DNA of 64,000 nucleotides, from contig JAYRYZ010000026.1 of assembly GCA_041916775.1 (NCBI GenBank), forward strand, positions 9,346 through 73,345. The letters run 5' to 3'. The notes beneath the pieces were generated by a model. That model had not been told where the DNA came from and searched no databases. It saw nothing but the letters and a program-made list of their open reading frames with translations. Shown here one piece after another: positions 16,565 to 23,883 of this stretch (position 1 is the stretch's first letter; each line of letters begins with the position of its first letter). The translations under genes and the position numbers were made by a program. This DNA comes from UBA2357 sp041916775 (GTDB taxonomy: Bacteria > Pseudomonadota > Gammaproteobacteria > Burkholderiales > Rhodocyclaceae).

Positions 16565-17791
16565 TCAGGCGGCCTGGTCGAGCCCGAAGGCCTTGTGCAG
16601 CACGCGCACCGCGAGCTCGAGGTACTTCTCGGCGATCACCACCGAAATCTTGATCTCGGAGGTCGAGATCATCTGGATGTTGATCCCCTCTTCCGCCAGC
16701 GTGCGGAACATCAGCGACGCGACGCCCGGATGCGAACGCATGCCCACACCGACCACCGACACCTTCGCCATGGTCTTGTCGACATCGACTGCACGCGCGC
16801 CGATGTGCGCATTGACGGTCTCCAGCACCTTCACCGCCTTGTCGCAATCCGCGCGCGGCACGGTGAAGGAGAAATCGGTGGTGCCGTCGTGGCCCACGTT
16901 CTGGATGATCATGTCCACATCGATGTTGGCGTCCGCGACCGGGCCGAGGATCTGGTAGGCGCTGCCGGGCTTGTCGGGCACGCCCAACACGACGAGCTTG
17001 GCCTCGTCACGGTTGAACGCGATTCCGGAGATGACGGGTTTTTCCATGTTCTGATCTTCCTCAACAGTGATGAGCGTGCCCTGACCGCCATCCTCGAAGC
17101 TGGACAGCACACGCAGTTTGACCTTGTACTTGCCGGCGAACTCGACCGAGCGGATCTGCAGCACCTTGGAGCCCAGGCTCGCGAGCTCGAGCATCTCCTC
17201 GAAGGTGATGGTGTCGAGCTTGCGCGCCTCCGGAACCACGCGAGGATCGGTGGTATACACGCCGTCGACGTCAGTGTAGATCTGACACTCATCCGCCTTG
17301 AGCGCCGCAGCCAGCGCGACGCCTGTGGTGTCCGAACCGCCACGGCCGAGCGTGGTGATGTTGCCCGCCTCGTCCACACCCTGGAAGCCCGCGACCACCA
17401 CCACCTTGCCTGCGTCGAGATCGGCGCGCATCGGCGCCTCATCGATCTCGAGAATGCGCGCCTTGTTGTGCGCGGAATCGGTCAGGATGCGCACCTGCCC
17501 GCCGGTATAACTCTTTGCATCGACACCGATCTCCTTCAGCGCCATGCACAGGAGGCCGATCGTCACCTGCTCGCCGGTGGACACGACGACGTCCAATTCG
17601 CGCGGATCGGGCGTCGCGGAGATCTCCTTCGCGAGTGCGATGAGGCGGTTGGTTTCGCCACTCATCGCGGACACCACCACCACGACCTGGTTGCCCTCTG
17701 CCTGGAACTTCGCGACCCGCTGGGCGACGTTCTTGATGCGCTCAGGGTTGCCTACCGAAGTGCCGCCGTACTTCTGAACTATCAGTGCCAT
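16565..17791 (-). CDS. lysC: Aspartate kinase LysC
   Basis: 408-residue enzyme that phosphorylates aspartate at the entry of lysine, threonine, methionine and diaminopimelate synthesis. The N-terminal kinase domain (about 1-235) begins with VQKYGGTSVG and has the VSAMSGETNRL and FQGVDEAGNITTLGRGGSDTT blocks. Two C-terminal ACT domains (about 265-405) include VGVGMRSHPGVAS and a terminal dimer-forming segment, as in the lysine/threonine-sensitive alpha2beta2 type. The GTG of the beta subunit is not obvious, but KPVISGIAF near residue 250 is where internal starts lie in some relatives. Single gene, convergent with the mutarotase. Confidence 0.95.
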   Translation of the reverse strand: MALIVQKYGGTSVGNPERIKNVAQRVAKFQAEGNQVVVVVSAMSGETNRLIALAKEISATPDPRELDVVVSTGEQVTIGLLCMALKEIGVDAKSYTGGQVRILTDSAHNKARILEIDEAPMRADLDAGKVVVVAGFQGVDEAGNITTLGRGGSDTTGVALAAALKADECQIYTDVDGVYTTDPRVVPEARKLDTITFEEMLELASLGSKVLQIRSVEFAGKYKVKLRVLSSFEDGGQGTLITVEEDQNMEKPVISGIAFNRDEAKLVVLGVPDKPGSAYQILGPVADANIDVDMIIQNVGHDGTTDFSFTVPRADCDKAVKVLETVNAHIGARAVDVDKTMAKVSVVGVGMRSHPGVASLMFRTLAEEGINIQMISTSEIKISVVIAEKYLELAVRVLHKAFGLDQAA

Positions 17792-17854
17792 CGCAGAATC
17801 AAAGCCTCACCAGATGAAAACCTGACATTTTATCCAAAGTCACGGATTATTAAC

Positions 17855-17884
17855 ACTAAAACAGGGCCCACTAAAACAGGGCCC
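17855..17884. repeat. Two adjacent copies of a 15-bp repeat upstream of lysC
   Basis: ACTAAAACAGGGCCC occurs twice back to back (17855-17869 and 17870-17884) about 65-95 bases upstream of the lysC ATG. It is an exact tandem duplication in an unusually AT-rich intergenic stretch. It may sit in the lysC promoter/leader; no factor is recognised. Confidence 0.85.
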
Positions 17885-18001
17885 ACGCGACACACGACGT
17901 CCGCCTATGCAGCTTGTCACGCGGCATGCATTGCGCAAATGCATGATGGAAATGCGTTCAATCTATTGAAACCCACTATCAGGATAATGTGAAATTTTAC
18001 G

Positions 18002-18031
18002 TTGTATGTGATTCGCGTACTGCACTATACT
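18002..18031 (+). promoter_or_regulatory. Sigma-70 promoter for the small HTH gene
   Basis: TTGTAT (18002-18007) and TATACT (18026-18031) are 18 bases apart in the AT-rich 340-bp region between lysC and the HTH gene. The predicted start near 18038 gives a leader of about 94 nt. GAAGGAAG precedes the ATG at a good distance. The remainder of the region (17792-18131) holds the 15-bp tandem repeat and no credible gene. Confidence 0.6.
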
Positions 18032-18131
18032 ACCCCCATGTTATGACCAAAGTTGTAGGGGACGCGCCTCGCGAACCCGTGTCGCATAGTACGTATAACT
18101 GACCAACGGAACAAAGACGAAGGAAGATGCC

Positions 18132-18419
18132 ATGAAAGGTACCGAAAAACTGGATGTACGCGAAATCCGCCGCAAGCTGGGACTGAACCAATCGCAGTTC
18201 TGGTCGAAGATCGGCGTAACCCAAAGCGGCGGTTCGCGATATGAAAGCGGCCGCAATATTCCCCGCCCGGTGCAAGCGCTGCTCCGCCTGGTACATGTCG
18301 AGCAGATCGACATCAACAAGGTGAAGCGCGAGGACATCGAAGTGGCTGAATTCCTGAAGAGTTCCAACCCGGAACTGTTCAAGTCGCTAAAGAAGGAAGC
18401 CAAGCAGAAGCGCAAGTGA
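18132..18419 (+). CDS. Small XRE-type helix-turn-helix protein
   Basis: 95-residue basic protein. Residues about 10-50 form an XRE-like helix-turn-helix: IRRKLGLNQSQFWSKIGVTQ then GGSRYESGRNIP, with the GxSRYExGR recognition-helix pattern of this group. The C-terminal 40 residues are charged and end in a Lys-rich tail (KKEAKQKRK). It is probably a DNA-binding regulator; targets are unknown. It has its own promoter, a strong ribosome site (GAAGGAAG) and a terminator, so it is a stand-alone unit. Similar small proteins occur in many betaproteobacteria, but I cannot assign a pathway. Confidence 0.8.
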   Translation: MKGTEKLDVREIRRKLGLNQSQFWSKIGVTQSGGSRYESGRNIPRPVQALLRLVHVEQIDINKVKREDIEVAEFLKSSNPELFKSLKKEAKQKRK

Positions 18420-18461
18420 GGACTTGGGCGGGGCATCCCTGCCAACACCATTTGCGCATGC

Positions 18462-18486
18462 AGGCCGGCATCTCGCCGGCCTTTTT
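18462..18486 (+). terminator. Rho-independent terminator after the HTH gene
   Basis: AGGCCGGC (18462-18469) pairs with GCCGGCCT (18475-18482) around a five-base loop, and the stem runs directly into TTTTT. Confidence 0.85.
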
Positions 18487-18570
18487 CATTTCGGCCACGA
18501 CGCTGCGCCGCCAGCTATAATCCGCAGCCCGCCGCAACGCAAGCGGCCCCAAGCCCCCGGGAACCAGCCC

Positions 18571-19023
18571 ATGAAGATCACCCGCCGCCTGGAGTTCGAC
18601 GCAGGCCACCGCATCCCCGATCACGCCAGTCAATGCCGGCACATGCACGGTCACCGTTACGCTCTCGAAGTCACGCTCAGCGGCGAGATCATCCAGGCCG
18701 ACGGGCAGGCGGACAACGGTATGGTGATGGACTTCGCCGAGGTCAAGTCGATTGCGAAGACGCACGTGGTCGATGTGTGGGACCACGCGTTTCTCGCCTA
18801 CCGCGGGGATCGTGCCGTGATCGCCTTTCTGGAAAGCCTGCCCGGGCACAAGACGGTCGTGCTCGATGTCGTGCCGACCGCCGAGAACCTCGCGCAGCGC
18901 GCCTTCGACATCCTCGCACCGCTGTACCAGGACCGATTCGGGCGACAGTTGCAACTCGCGCGCGTCAGACTCTATGAAACCCCGAACTGTTGGGCGGACG
19001 CCACTCCCGCCTTGAGCGGCTGA
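18571..19023 (+). CDS. queD: 6-carboxytetrahydropterin synthase QueD (6-pyruvoyltetrahydropterin synthase family)
   Basis: 150-residue enzyme predicted to convert dihydroneopterin triphosphate to 6-carboxy-5,6,7,8-tetrahydropterin in queuosine (7-deazaguanine) synthesis. Zn ligands His13, His26 and His28 are visible in FDAGHRI and CRHMHGHRY, with catalytic Cys22 four residues before His26 as in QueD. NGMVMDF, DHAFL and PTAENLA blocks match the family. The ATG at 18571 gives the standard length. No other queuosine genes are adjacent; a pterin role cannot be excluded by sequence alone. No preQ1-type leader was recognised. Confidence 0.88.
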   Translation: MKITRRLEFDAGHRIPDHASQCRHMHGHRYALEVTLSGEIIQADGQADNGMVMDFAEVKSIAKTHVVDVWDHAFLAYRGDRAVIAFLESLPGHKTVVLDVVPTAENLAQRAFDILAPLYQDRFGRQLQLARVRLYETPNCWADATPALSG

Positions 19024-19085
19024 AAGCTCTCATCCTGCCCTACGACTGAAACGCGCCCGCCCGACCTGCGAGCAGGCGGTCGGGG

Positions 19086-20255
19086 TCAAATCGCGTAGCG
19101 CCGCAGGCGGACCGAAAACTCCTGCAGTTGCGCGATTCCGCTCTGTTCGGCCCGTGCAATCCAGGCCTGCAGTTGCTTCAGGAGTTGATCACGGGTCGCG
19201 TTGGAACGCGCCCAGATCGCGTTGAGCTCATCGCGCATGGCCATGATGGTCGACAACCGGTCGCTCTGCCTGACGACCGCCTCGATGCGCTGACGCTCCT
19301 CCTCGGGCAGGCCACTGACACGCCCGGACAAAACCCAGCGACGCAGCGCGCGTGGGTCGAAGGTGCCAGCATGGACGCGTGCAAGGCGCTCGATCTCGTC
19401 GGCGCAGATGCGACGGATCGAGGCCGCATAGCGCGTCATGACATCGTAGCGATGGGTGATGACGGCCTGCAGTGTCTCCATGTCGGGCGCAATCTTCGGC
19501 GCATCGAAGCGGGGCTTGGGGATGGTCTTGCGCACTTTTGCGAGCCCGAGCATCTCGAGGATGCGGATATACATCCAGCCGATATCGAATTCGTACCATT
19601 TGGACGAGAGCTTTGCCGAAGTCGCAAAGCTGTGGTGGTTGTTGTGCAACTCCTCGCCGCCGATGAGGATGCCCCAAGGCACCAGGTTGGTCGAAGCGTC
19701 GGCGCAATCGTAATTGCGATATCCCCAGTAGTGCCCGAGCCCGTTGATGACCCCGGCCGCCCAGATCGGAATCCAGGCCATCTGCACTGCCCAGATGGTC
19801 AGGCCGAGGGCACCGAACAGCAGGACGTCGATGACCAGCATCAGCGACACGCCGACCACCGAATGCCGGTAGACCTTGCGCTCCATCCAGTCGTCCGGCG
19901 TACCGTGGCCGTAGCGCTCCAGCGTCTCGGCGTTGCGCGACTCCTCACGATACAACTCAGCCCCTTCCAGCAATACCTTGAGGATCCCGCGTGTCCGCGG
20001 GCTGTGCGGATCCTCCTCCGTCTCGCACTTCGCATGATGCTTGCGATGGATCGCGGCCCACTCCCGCGTGACCATGCCGGTGGTGAGCCATAGCCAGAAA
20101 CGGAAGAAATGGCTGGGAACAGGATGCAGTTCGAGCGCGCGATGCGCCTGGTGACGATGCAGGAAAATCGTCACGGAAGCGATCGTGACATGGGTCAAAC
20201 CCAGCGCGACGAGCACGTAGCCCCACCAGGGCAGATCGATTAAACCATTGAACAT
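19086..20255 (-). CDS. Membrane fatty acid desaturase (acyl-CoA delta-9-desaturase family)
   Basis: 389-residue integral membrane di-iron enzyme predicted to introduce a double bond into a saturated acyl chain. All three histidine boxes are present: HRHQAH at residues 33-38, HRKHH at 70-74 and HNNHH at 204-208. Hydrophobic segments lie at about 10-30, 50-62 and 133-175. A C-terminal extension of about 130 residues (260-389) is rich in Arg and Glu and is predicted helical; it is longer than in minimal DesC/Ole1-like enzymes, though it recurs in proteobacterial relatives. The gene stands alone. Minus-strand TACAAT at 20292-20287 is a possible -10 box. Confidence 0.9.
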   Translation of the reverse strand: MFNGLIDLPWWGYVLVALGLTHVTIASVTIFLHRHQAHRALELHPVPSHFFRFWLWLTTGMVTREWAAIHRKHHAKCETEEDPHSPRTRGILKVLLEGAELYREESRNAETLERYGHGTPDDWMERKVYRHSVVGVSLMLVIDVLLFGALGLTIWAVQMAWIPIWAAGVINGLGHYWGYRNYDCADASTNLVPWGILIGGEELHNNHHSFATSAKLSSKWYEFDIGWMYIRILEMLGLAKVRKTIPKPRFDAPKIAPDMETLQAVITHRYDVMTRYAASIRRICADEIERLARVHAGTFDPRALRRWVLSGRVSGLPEEERQRIEAVVRQSDRLSTIMAMRDELNAIWARSNATRDQLLKQLQAWIARAEQSGIAQLQEFSVRLRRYAI

Positions 20256-20377
20256 ATGTGGATATTCAGCGTGTTACGGTAGATGGATTGTACGCCAGAT
20301 CGTGGCGTGCGAAGCAAGTGGCCCCAGGCCACACCGGCACCAAGGGGCAGCCTCCAGTGCGTCGATTGGCAGCCGTT

Positions 20378-20959
20378 TCAGTGCCGCAACGGGAAGCCGC
20401 GCACGCGCACCGACTCGGCACGATGTCGCTGCCAGTTGTCGAGGTAGTGTCGAGTCACCGCGCAGTTGTCGTGCAGCACCAGGATATTCTCGGCGTTCCG
20501 ATTCTGCGCAGACCATGAGAAGTTGTAGGAGCCGGTGAGCAGCTTGCAGCCCGGCCCGGCTGCATCGACGATGATCACCTTGTTGTGCGCGGCCGCGTAG
20601 CGGGTTTCCGCGAGCACCGGCACGCCCGCAGCGAGCAGCCTCGGCAAGGCCTTGCCACCGCGGCGGTTCATGTCGGCGTCCACCAGCACCTCCACCGACA
20701 CGCCGCGCGCCCGCGCCGCGACGAGGGCGTCGGCGATCGGTCGGCTGGTGAAGGAGTATGCCTGGACATGGATGCTCCTGCGCGCCGCCGCAATCGTGCG
20801 CAACACGAGGGCGGCAGGGTCGTCCGCCGGCGAGAACGCCACCTCCACTCGACCCGCCGCGGCGAAGGTCTCGCTCGCCTGCGCCGGCTGCAGGCCGGCG
20901 AGGCAACAGCCGACGCAGCATGCAAACCACAGCCTGCGGCGAAGCTCACTGATCCGCAC
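20378..20959 (-). CDS. Secreted phospholipase D-like nuclease (Nuc family)
   Basis: 193 residues with an N-terminal signal peptide (to about residue 29, ending Ala-Gln-Ala-Ser). A single HKD-type motif (HNKVIIVD, then TGSYNFSWSAQNRNAEN) marks the PLD-superfamily endonuclease group, which works as a dimer with one motif per subunit. IHVQAYSFTSRPIADAL near residue 65 is also typical. Family members include plasmid-encoded Nuc periplasmic nucleases. The substrate could be DNA or phospholipid. The gene overlaps the end of the RsmB-like gene by 14 bases and is likely co-transcribed with it. Confidence 0.85.
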   Translation of the reverse strand: MRISELRRRLWFACCVGCCLAGLQPAQASETFAAAGRVEVAFSPADDPAALVLRTIAAARRSIHVQAYSFTSRPIADALVAARARGVSVEVLVDADMNRRGGKALPRLLAAGVPVLAETRYAAAHNKVIIVDAAGPGCKLLTGSYNFSWSAQNRNAENILVLHDNCAVTRHYLDNWQRHRAESVRVRGFPLRH

Positions 20960-22316
20960 GGCGCTCCAGTGCCACTGCGAAGAAGCCGTCGGTATCGTGT
21001 GCTGCCGGAGAGAGACGCAAGCGGACGCCGGTATCGACCGGAATCTCCTGTCGCGCGAGCAGTTCGGTGGCGTTCAGCTCGGCGAAATCCGGATGCGCGG
21101 CGAGGAAGCGGTCGACCACGTCATCGTTCTCTTCGCCAAGCAGGCTGCAGGTGGCATACACGAGCCGCCCGCCCGGCTTCACCAGCCGCGCCGCCGATGC
21201 CAGGATGTCGAACTGCTTGGACGTCATCTCGGCCACACCCTGTGCGGTCTGTCGCCACTTCAGGTCCGGGTTGCGGCGCAGGGTCCCGAGGCCGCTGCAG
21301 GGCGCATCGACCAGAACACGGTCGGCCTTGCCCTGCAGTTTCTTGACCTTTGCGTCGCGTTCGTGATCGATCAATACCGGATGCACGTTCGACAGCCCGG
21401 CGCGCGCGAGGCGCGGCCTGAGCTTGGCGAGGCGCTTCTCCGACACATCGAAGGCATACAGGCGCCCGGTCGAGCGCATCATCGCGCCGAGCTGCAAGGT
21501 CTTCCCACCCGCACCGGCGCAGAAGTCCACCACCAGCTCGCCGCGGCGCGGTTGCAGCAGGTGGGCGAGCAACTGGCTCCCCTCGTCCTGCACTTCGAAG
21601 TCGCCGGACAGGAACAGCGGATGCTTCTGCAAGGCCGGCTTTCCGGCAAGACGGACAGCGGTCGGCGAATACGCGCCTGCGCGGGCCTCCACGCCTGACG
21701 CCTGAAGCTCCGCGAGCAGGCGCTCGCGCGTCGTCTTGATCAGGTTGGCGCGCAGATCGAGCGGAGCCGACTTGTTGAGGCTGTGTGCGAGCGCGATCAA
21801 GCCGGCCTCGCCATGTACCGGCAGCAGCCGCTCGACCAGCCAGTCGGGCATGTCCGTGCGGTCCGCGAGCGTCCCCTCGTCGAGCACCCTCGCCTTGATC
21901 TCCGTCACCCAGGCCTGCTCCGTAGGCGAGGTGAACGACTCGAAGTGGCGCATCGGCCAGCCTTCGCCGCGTGCGAGCCAGCCGAGTACGAGCGCGCGCG
22001 GACGCGCATCCTCGCCGACCAGCCGGCGCAACCAACGCAGGCGCCGCACCACGCCATACACCGTTTCCGCAATGAATCCCCGATCGCGGTGCCCAAGCTC
22101 GCGATTGTCGCGAAAGTAGCGCGACAACACCGCATCCGCCGGATGCTCGAAGCCGAGCACCAGACCCAGCACCTGAGCGGCCTGGATGAGCACGGCCCGG
22201 GTCGCGGGTGCATCGCCCCTCGCCACGCCGCCGTCGGGTGGGGAATGTCCGGTACGTCCGCCGCGCCGATCCACCTCCGCAGGCCGGCGGCCCTTGTGTC
22301 CCTTCTTTTCTGCCAT
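20946..22316 (-). CDS. RsmB/NOP-family rRNA (cytosine-5) methyltransferase
   Basis: 456-residue S-adenosylmethionine-dependent RNA methyltransferase. An N-terminal Lys/Arg-rich tail and NusB-like helical region (about 40-170) precede the catalytic domain. The catalytic domain shows the SAM motif (VVDFCAGAGGKTLQLGAMM), a DAPCSGLGTLRRNPDLKW block with one catalytic Cys, and YATCSLLGEEND with the second Cys. The class methylates cytosine-5 of 16S rRNA. The ATG at 22316 is supported by a near-ideal GAGAAGGAA ribosome site. It follows the DUF3108 gene after 56 bases and overlaps the PLD-like gene. RsmB is the nearest name, but RsmF-type paralogues cannot be excluded. Confidence 0.85.
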   Translation of the reverse strand: MAEKKGHKGRRPAEVDRRGGRTGHSPPDGGVARGDAPATRAVLIQAAQVLGLVLGFEHPADAVLSRYFRDNRELGHRDRGFIAETVYGVVRRLRWLRRLVGEDARPRALVLGWLARGEGWPMRHFESFTSPTEQAWVTEIKARVLDEGTLADRTDMPDWLVERLLPVHGEAGLIALAHSLNKSAPLDLRANLIKTTRERLLAELQASGVEARAGAYSPTAVRLAGKPALQKHPLFLSGDFEVQDEGSQLLAHLLQPRRGELVVDFCAGAGGKTLQLGAMMRSTGRLYAFDVSEKRLAKLRPRLARAGLSNVHPVLIDHERDAKVKKLQGKADRVLVDAPCSGLGTLRRNPDLKWRQTAQGVAEMTSKQFDILASAARLVKPGGRLVYATCSLLGEENDDVVDRFLAAHPDFAELNATELLARQEIPVDTGVRLRLSPAAHDTDGFFAVALERRADQ

Positions 22317-22372
22317 TTCCTTCTCTTCTCCAGGGCGCGAGGCCCATGTGATCACGCTGCCAGCGCCGTTGC

Positions 22373-23092
22373 TCAGCGCGCCGCCGAAGCAGGGGCACGC
22401 AGCTGCAGGTCCAGCACCTGGCCTTTGTCGTCGGTCATCAGGAGGCGCACCGGCACACCTTCGCGATGCCCAAGCCAGAGGTCGATGGTGAGCTTGCCGG
22501 TATCGGCGCGCACTCGATAGCGCGCCGCCTCCAAACTGCCCGCGGGAACTTCCACCCGCTCCCGCCCGAGGCGGGTGATCGTCGTCGGCGCCGCACGCCG
22601 GTTGGTGACCAACAGGAGCCTCTCGGGCAACTTGTCTCCGGCACGCGCGAACAGGTGCCACACGCTCAATACATCCTGGTCGCCGACGCGCAGGTCGTGA
22701 TAACTCGCCTGCCCCTTGCGCTCCACGCGCACCTTGCCCCCCGTCCAGTCGAAGTCGGCACGCTCGGGCTTGCGCCCGGACTGTGTCACGCCGAAGCGCT
22801 CCGGTCGCAGCCCCCCGGCCGTCACCCAGCCCTCGCTGCGCTGGGTGTAACGGAAGTCGTAGAGCAGGCCAGCCAACCCGGTGGTCTCGAGGGTCAGCGT
22901 CATCGTGTAGCGGCTGCCGTCATGAGACCACGCATGGCGTGCCTCACCCAGCTTGATGCCGTTCTCACCCTTAAGCACGTCGAACACGAGTTCCCCCGCC
23001 TCCGCCCACGCGGTGGCCTGGGCGGAGGCGGGATGCGGCCCCGTCAGTACCAGCAGGAACAGGTAGGTCGCAAACCGCCAGCGGAGTCGCAT
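22373..23092 (-). CDS. DUF3108 periplasmic protein
   Basis: 239 residues beginning with a clear signal peptide (basic MRLRWR, hydrophobic core, cleavage after Ala-Ser-Ala near residue 25). The remainder is beta-rich and matches the DUF3108 pattern: LGEARHAW, FRYTQRSEGW, then DVLSVWHLFARAG and a late TIDLWLGHREGVPVRLLM block. The function of the family is unknown; such proteins are exported and often lie near purN in betaproteobacteria. The ATG at 23092 was chosen for its signal peptide; an ATG at 23119 would overlap purN by seven bases and add a few residues. Confidence 0.8.
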   Translation of the reverse strand: MRLRWRFATYLFLLVLTGPHPASAQATAWAEAGELVFDVLKGENGIKLGEARHAWSHDGSRYTMTLTLETTGLAGLLYDFRYTQRSEGWVTAGGLRPERFGVTQSGRKPERADFDWTGGKVRVERKGQASYHDLRVGDQDVLSVWHLFARAGDKLPERLLLVTNRRAAPTTITRLGRERVEVPAGSLEAARYRVRADTGKLTIDLWLGHREGVPVRLLMTDDKGQVLDLQLRAPASAAR

Positions 23093-23112
23093 CACGGCAG
23101 CGACGCAAGCGC

Positions 23113-23766
23113 TCAGCATGCCGAGCACGACGGAACCAGCAGGGCTGCGTCGGGATACATCGCATCACGCACGCAGACCCGCCCCGATGCGTCGATCACG
23201 AGCCGCTCCTCGACGAACCAGCGCACCGCCTGCGGGTAGATGCGGTGCTCCTCGGCGAGTACCCGCTGCGACAGGCTGTCCTCGTCGTCGTCAGCGCGCA
23301 CGGGGACGACCGCCTGGATGATGATCGGCCCCACGTCCAGTGCCGGCGTGACGAAATGCACTGTCGCGCCATGCACCCGCACCCCCGCCTCCAGCGCCCG
23401 CCGGTGAGTGTGCAGGCCGGTGAAGGACGGGAGCAGCGAGGGGTGAATGTTCATCAGGCGGCCCAGGTATCGATCGACGAACCCATCCGTGAGTACCCGC
23501 ATGAAGCCGGCGAGTACGACGAGGTCGGGCGAGTGTGCATCGATCGCGGCGGCGAGCGCGGCGTCGAAGTCTTCGCGCGCCGCATAGGCCTTGTGGTCGA
23601 CCACTGCGGTCGGGATACCTCGCGCGGCCGCATGCGAGAGGCCCGCGGCATCGGGGCGGTTACTGATCACGGCACTGATGCGTGCGCCGGGAATCGCGGC
23701 TGCGAGTATGGACTCCATGTTGCTGCCGCGGCCGGAAATGAGGATGACGATGGACTTCATGCGCAT
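23113..23766 (-). CDS. purN: Phosphoribosylglycinamide formyltransferase PurN
   Basis: 217-residue folate-dependent enzyme that formylates GAR to FGAR in purine synthesis. The N-terminal phosphate loop (LISGRGSNM, about 9-17) and the catalytic block (MNIHPSLLPSFTGLHTHRRAL with His and downstream Asp in LDVGPII) are intact. Length is normal. Two starts are possible (23766 or 23760). It is the first gene of a leftward cluster (purN, DUF3108, RsmB-like, PLD-like) with very short gaps. Purine synthesis partner genes are not nearby. Confidence 0.94.
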   Translation of the reverse strand: MRMKSIVILISGRGSNMESILAAAIPGARISAVISNRPDAAGLSHAAARGIPTAVVDHKAYAAREDFDAALAAAIDAHSPDLVVLAGFMRVLTDGFVDRYLGRLMNIHPSLLPSFTGLHTHRRALEAGVRVHGATVHFVTPALDVGPIIIQAVVPVRADDDEDSLSQRVLAEEHRIYPQAVRWFVEERLVIDASGRVCVRDAMYPDAALLVPSCSAC

Positions 23767-23883
23767 GACTTCTTCGAGTTGGCGGCGGACACCGGCCGGG
23801 GTCGCAGCGCGCGGCGACCGGAGTGAGTCGCGGATGATACCGGATCAGACCGGTTCAGGGCACAGCACCTGGCGCACCGTGCT

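Noticed and set aside
16820..17050. Separate internal start for a LysC beta subunit
   Set aside because: No clear ribosome site with a start codon at the expected position; kept as a note only.
17855..17884. Tandem 15-mer considered as a CRISPR or phage attachment site
   Set aside because: Only two adjacent copies without spacers, and no integrase or cas genes.
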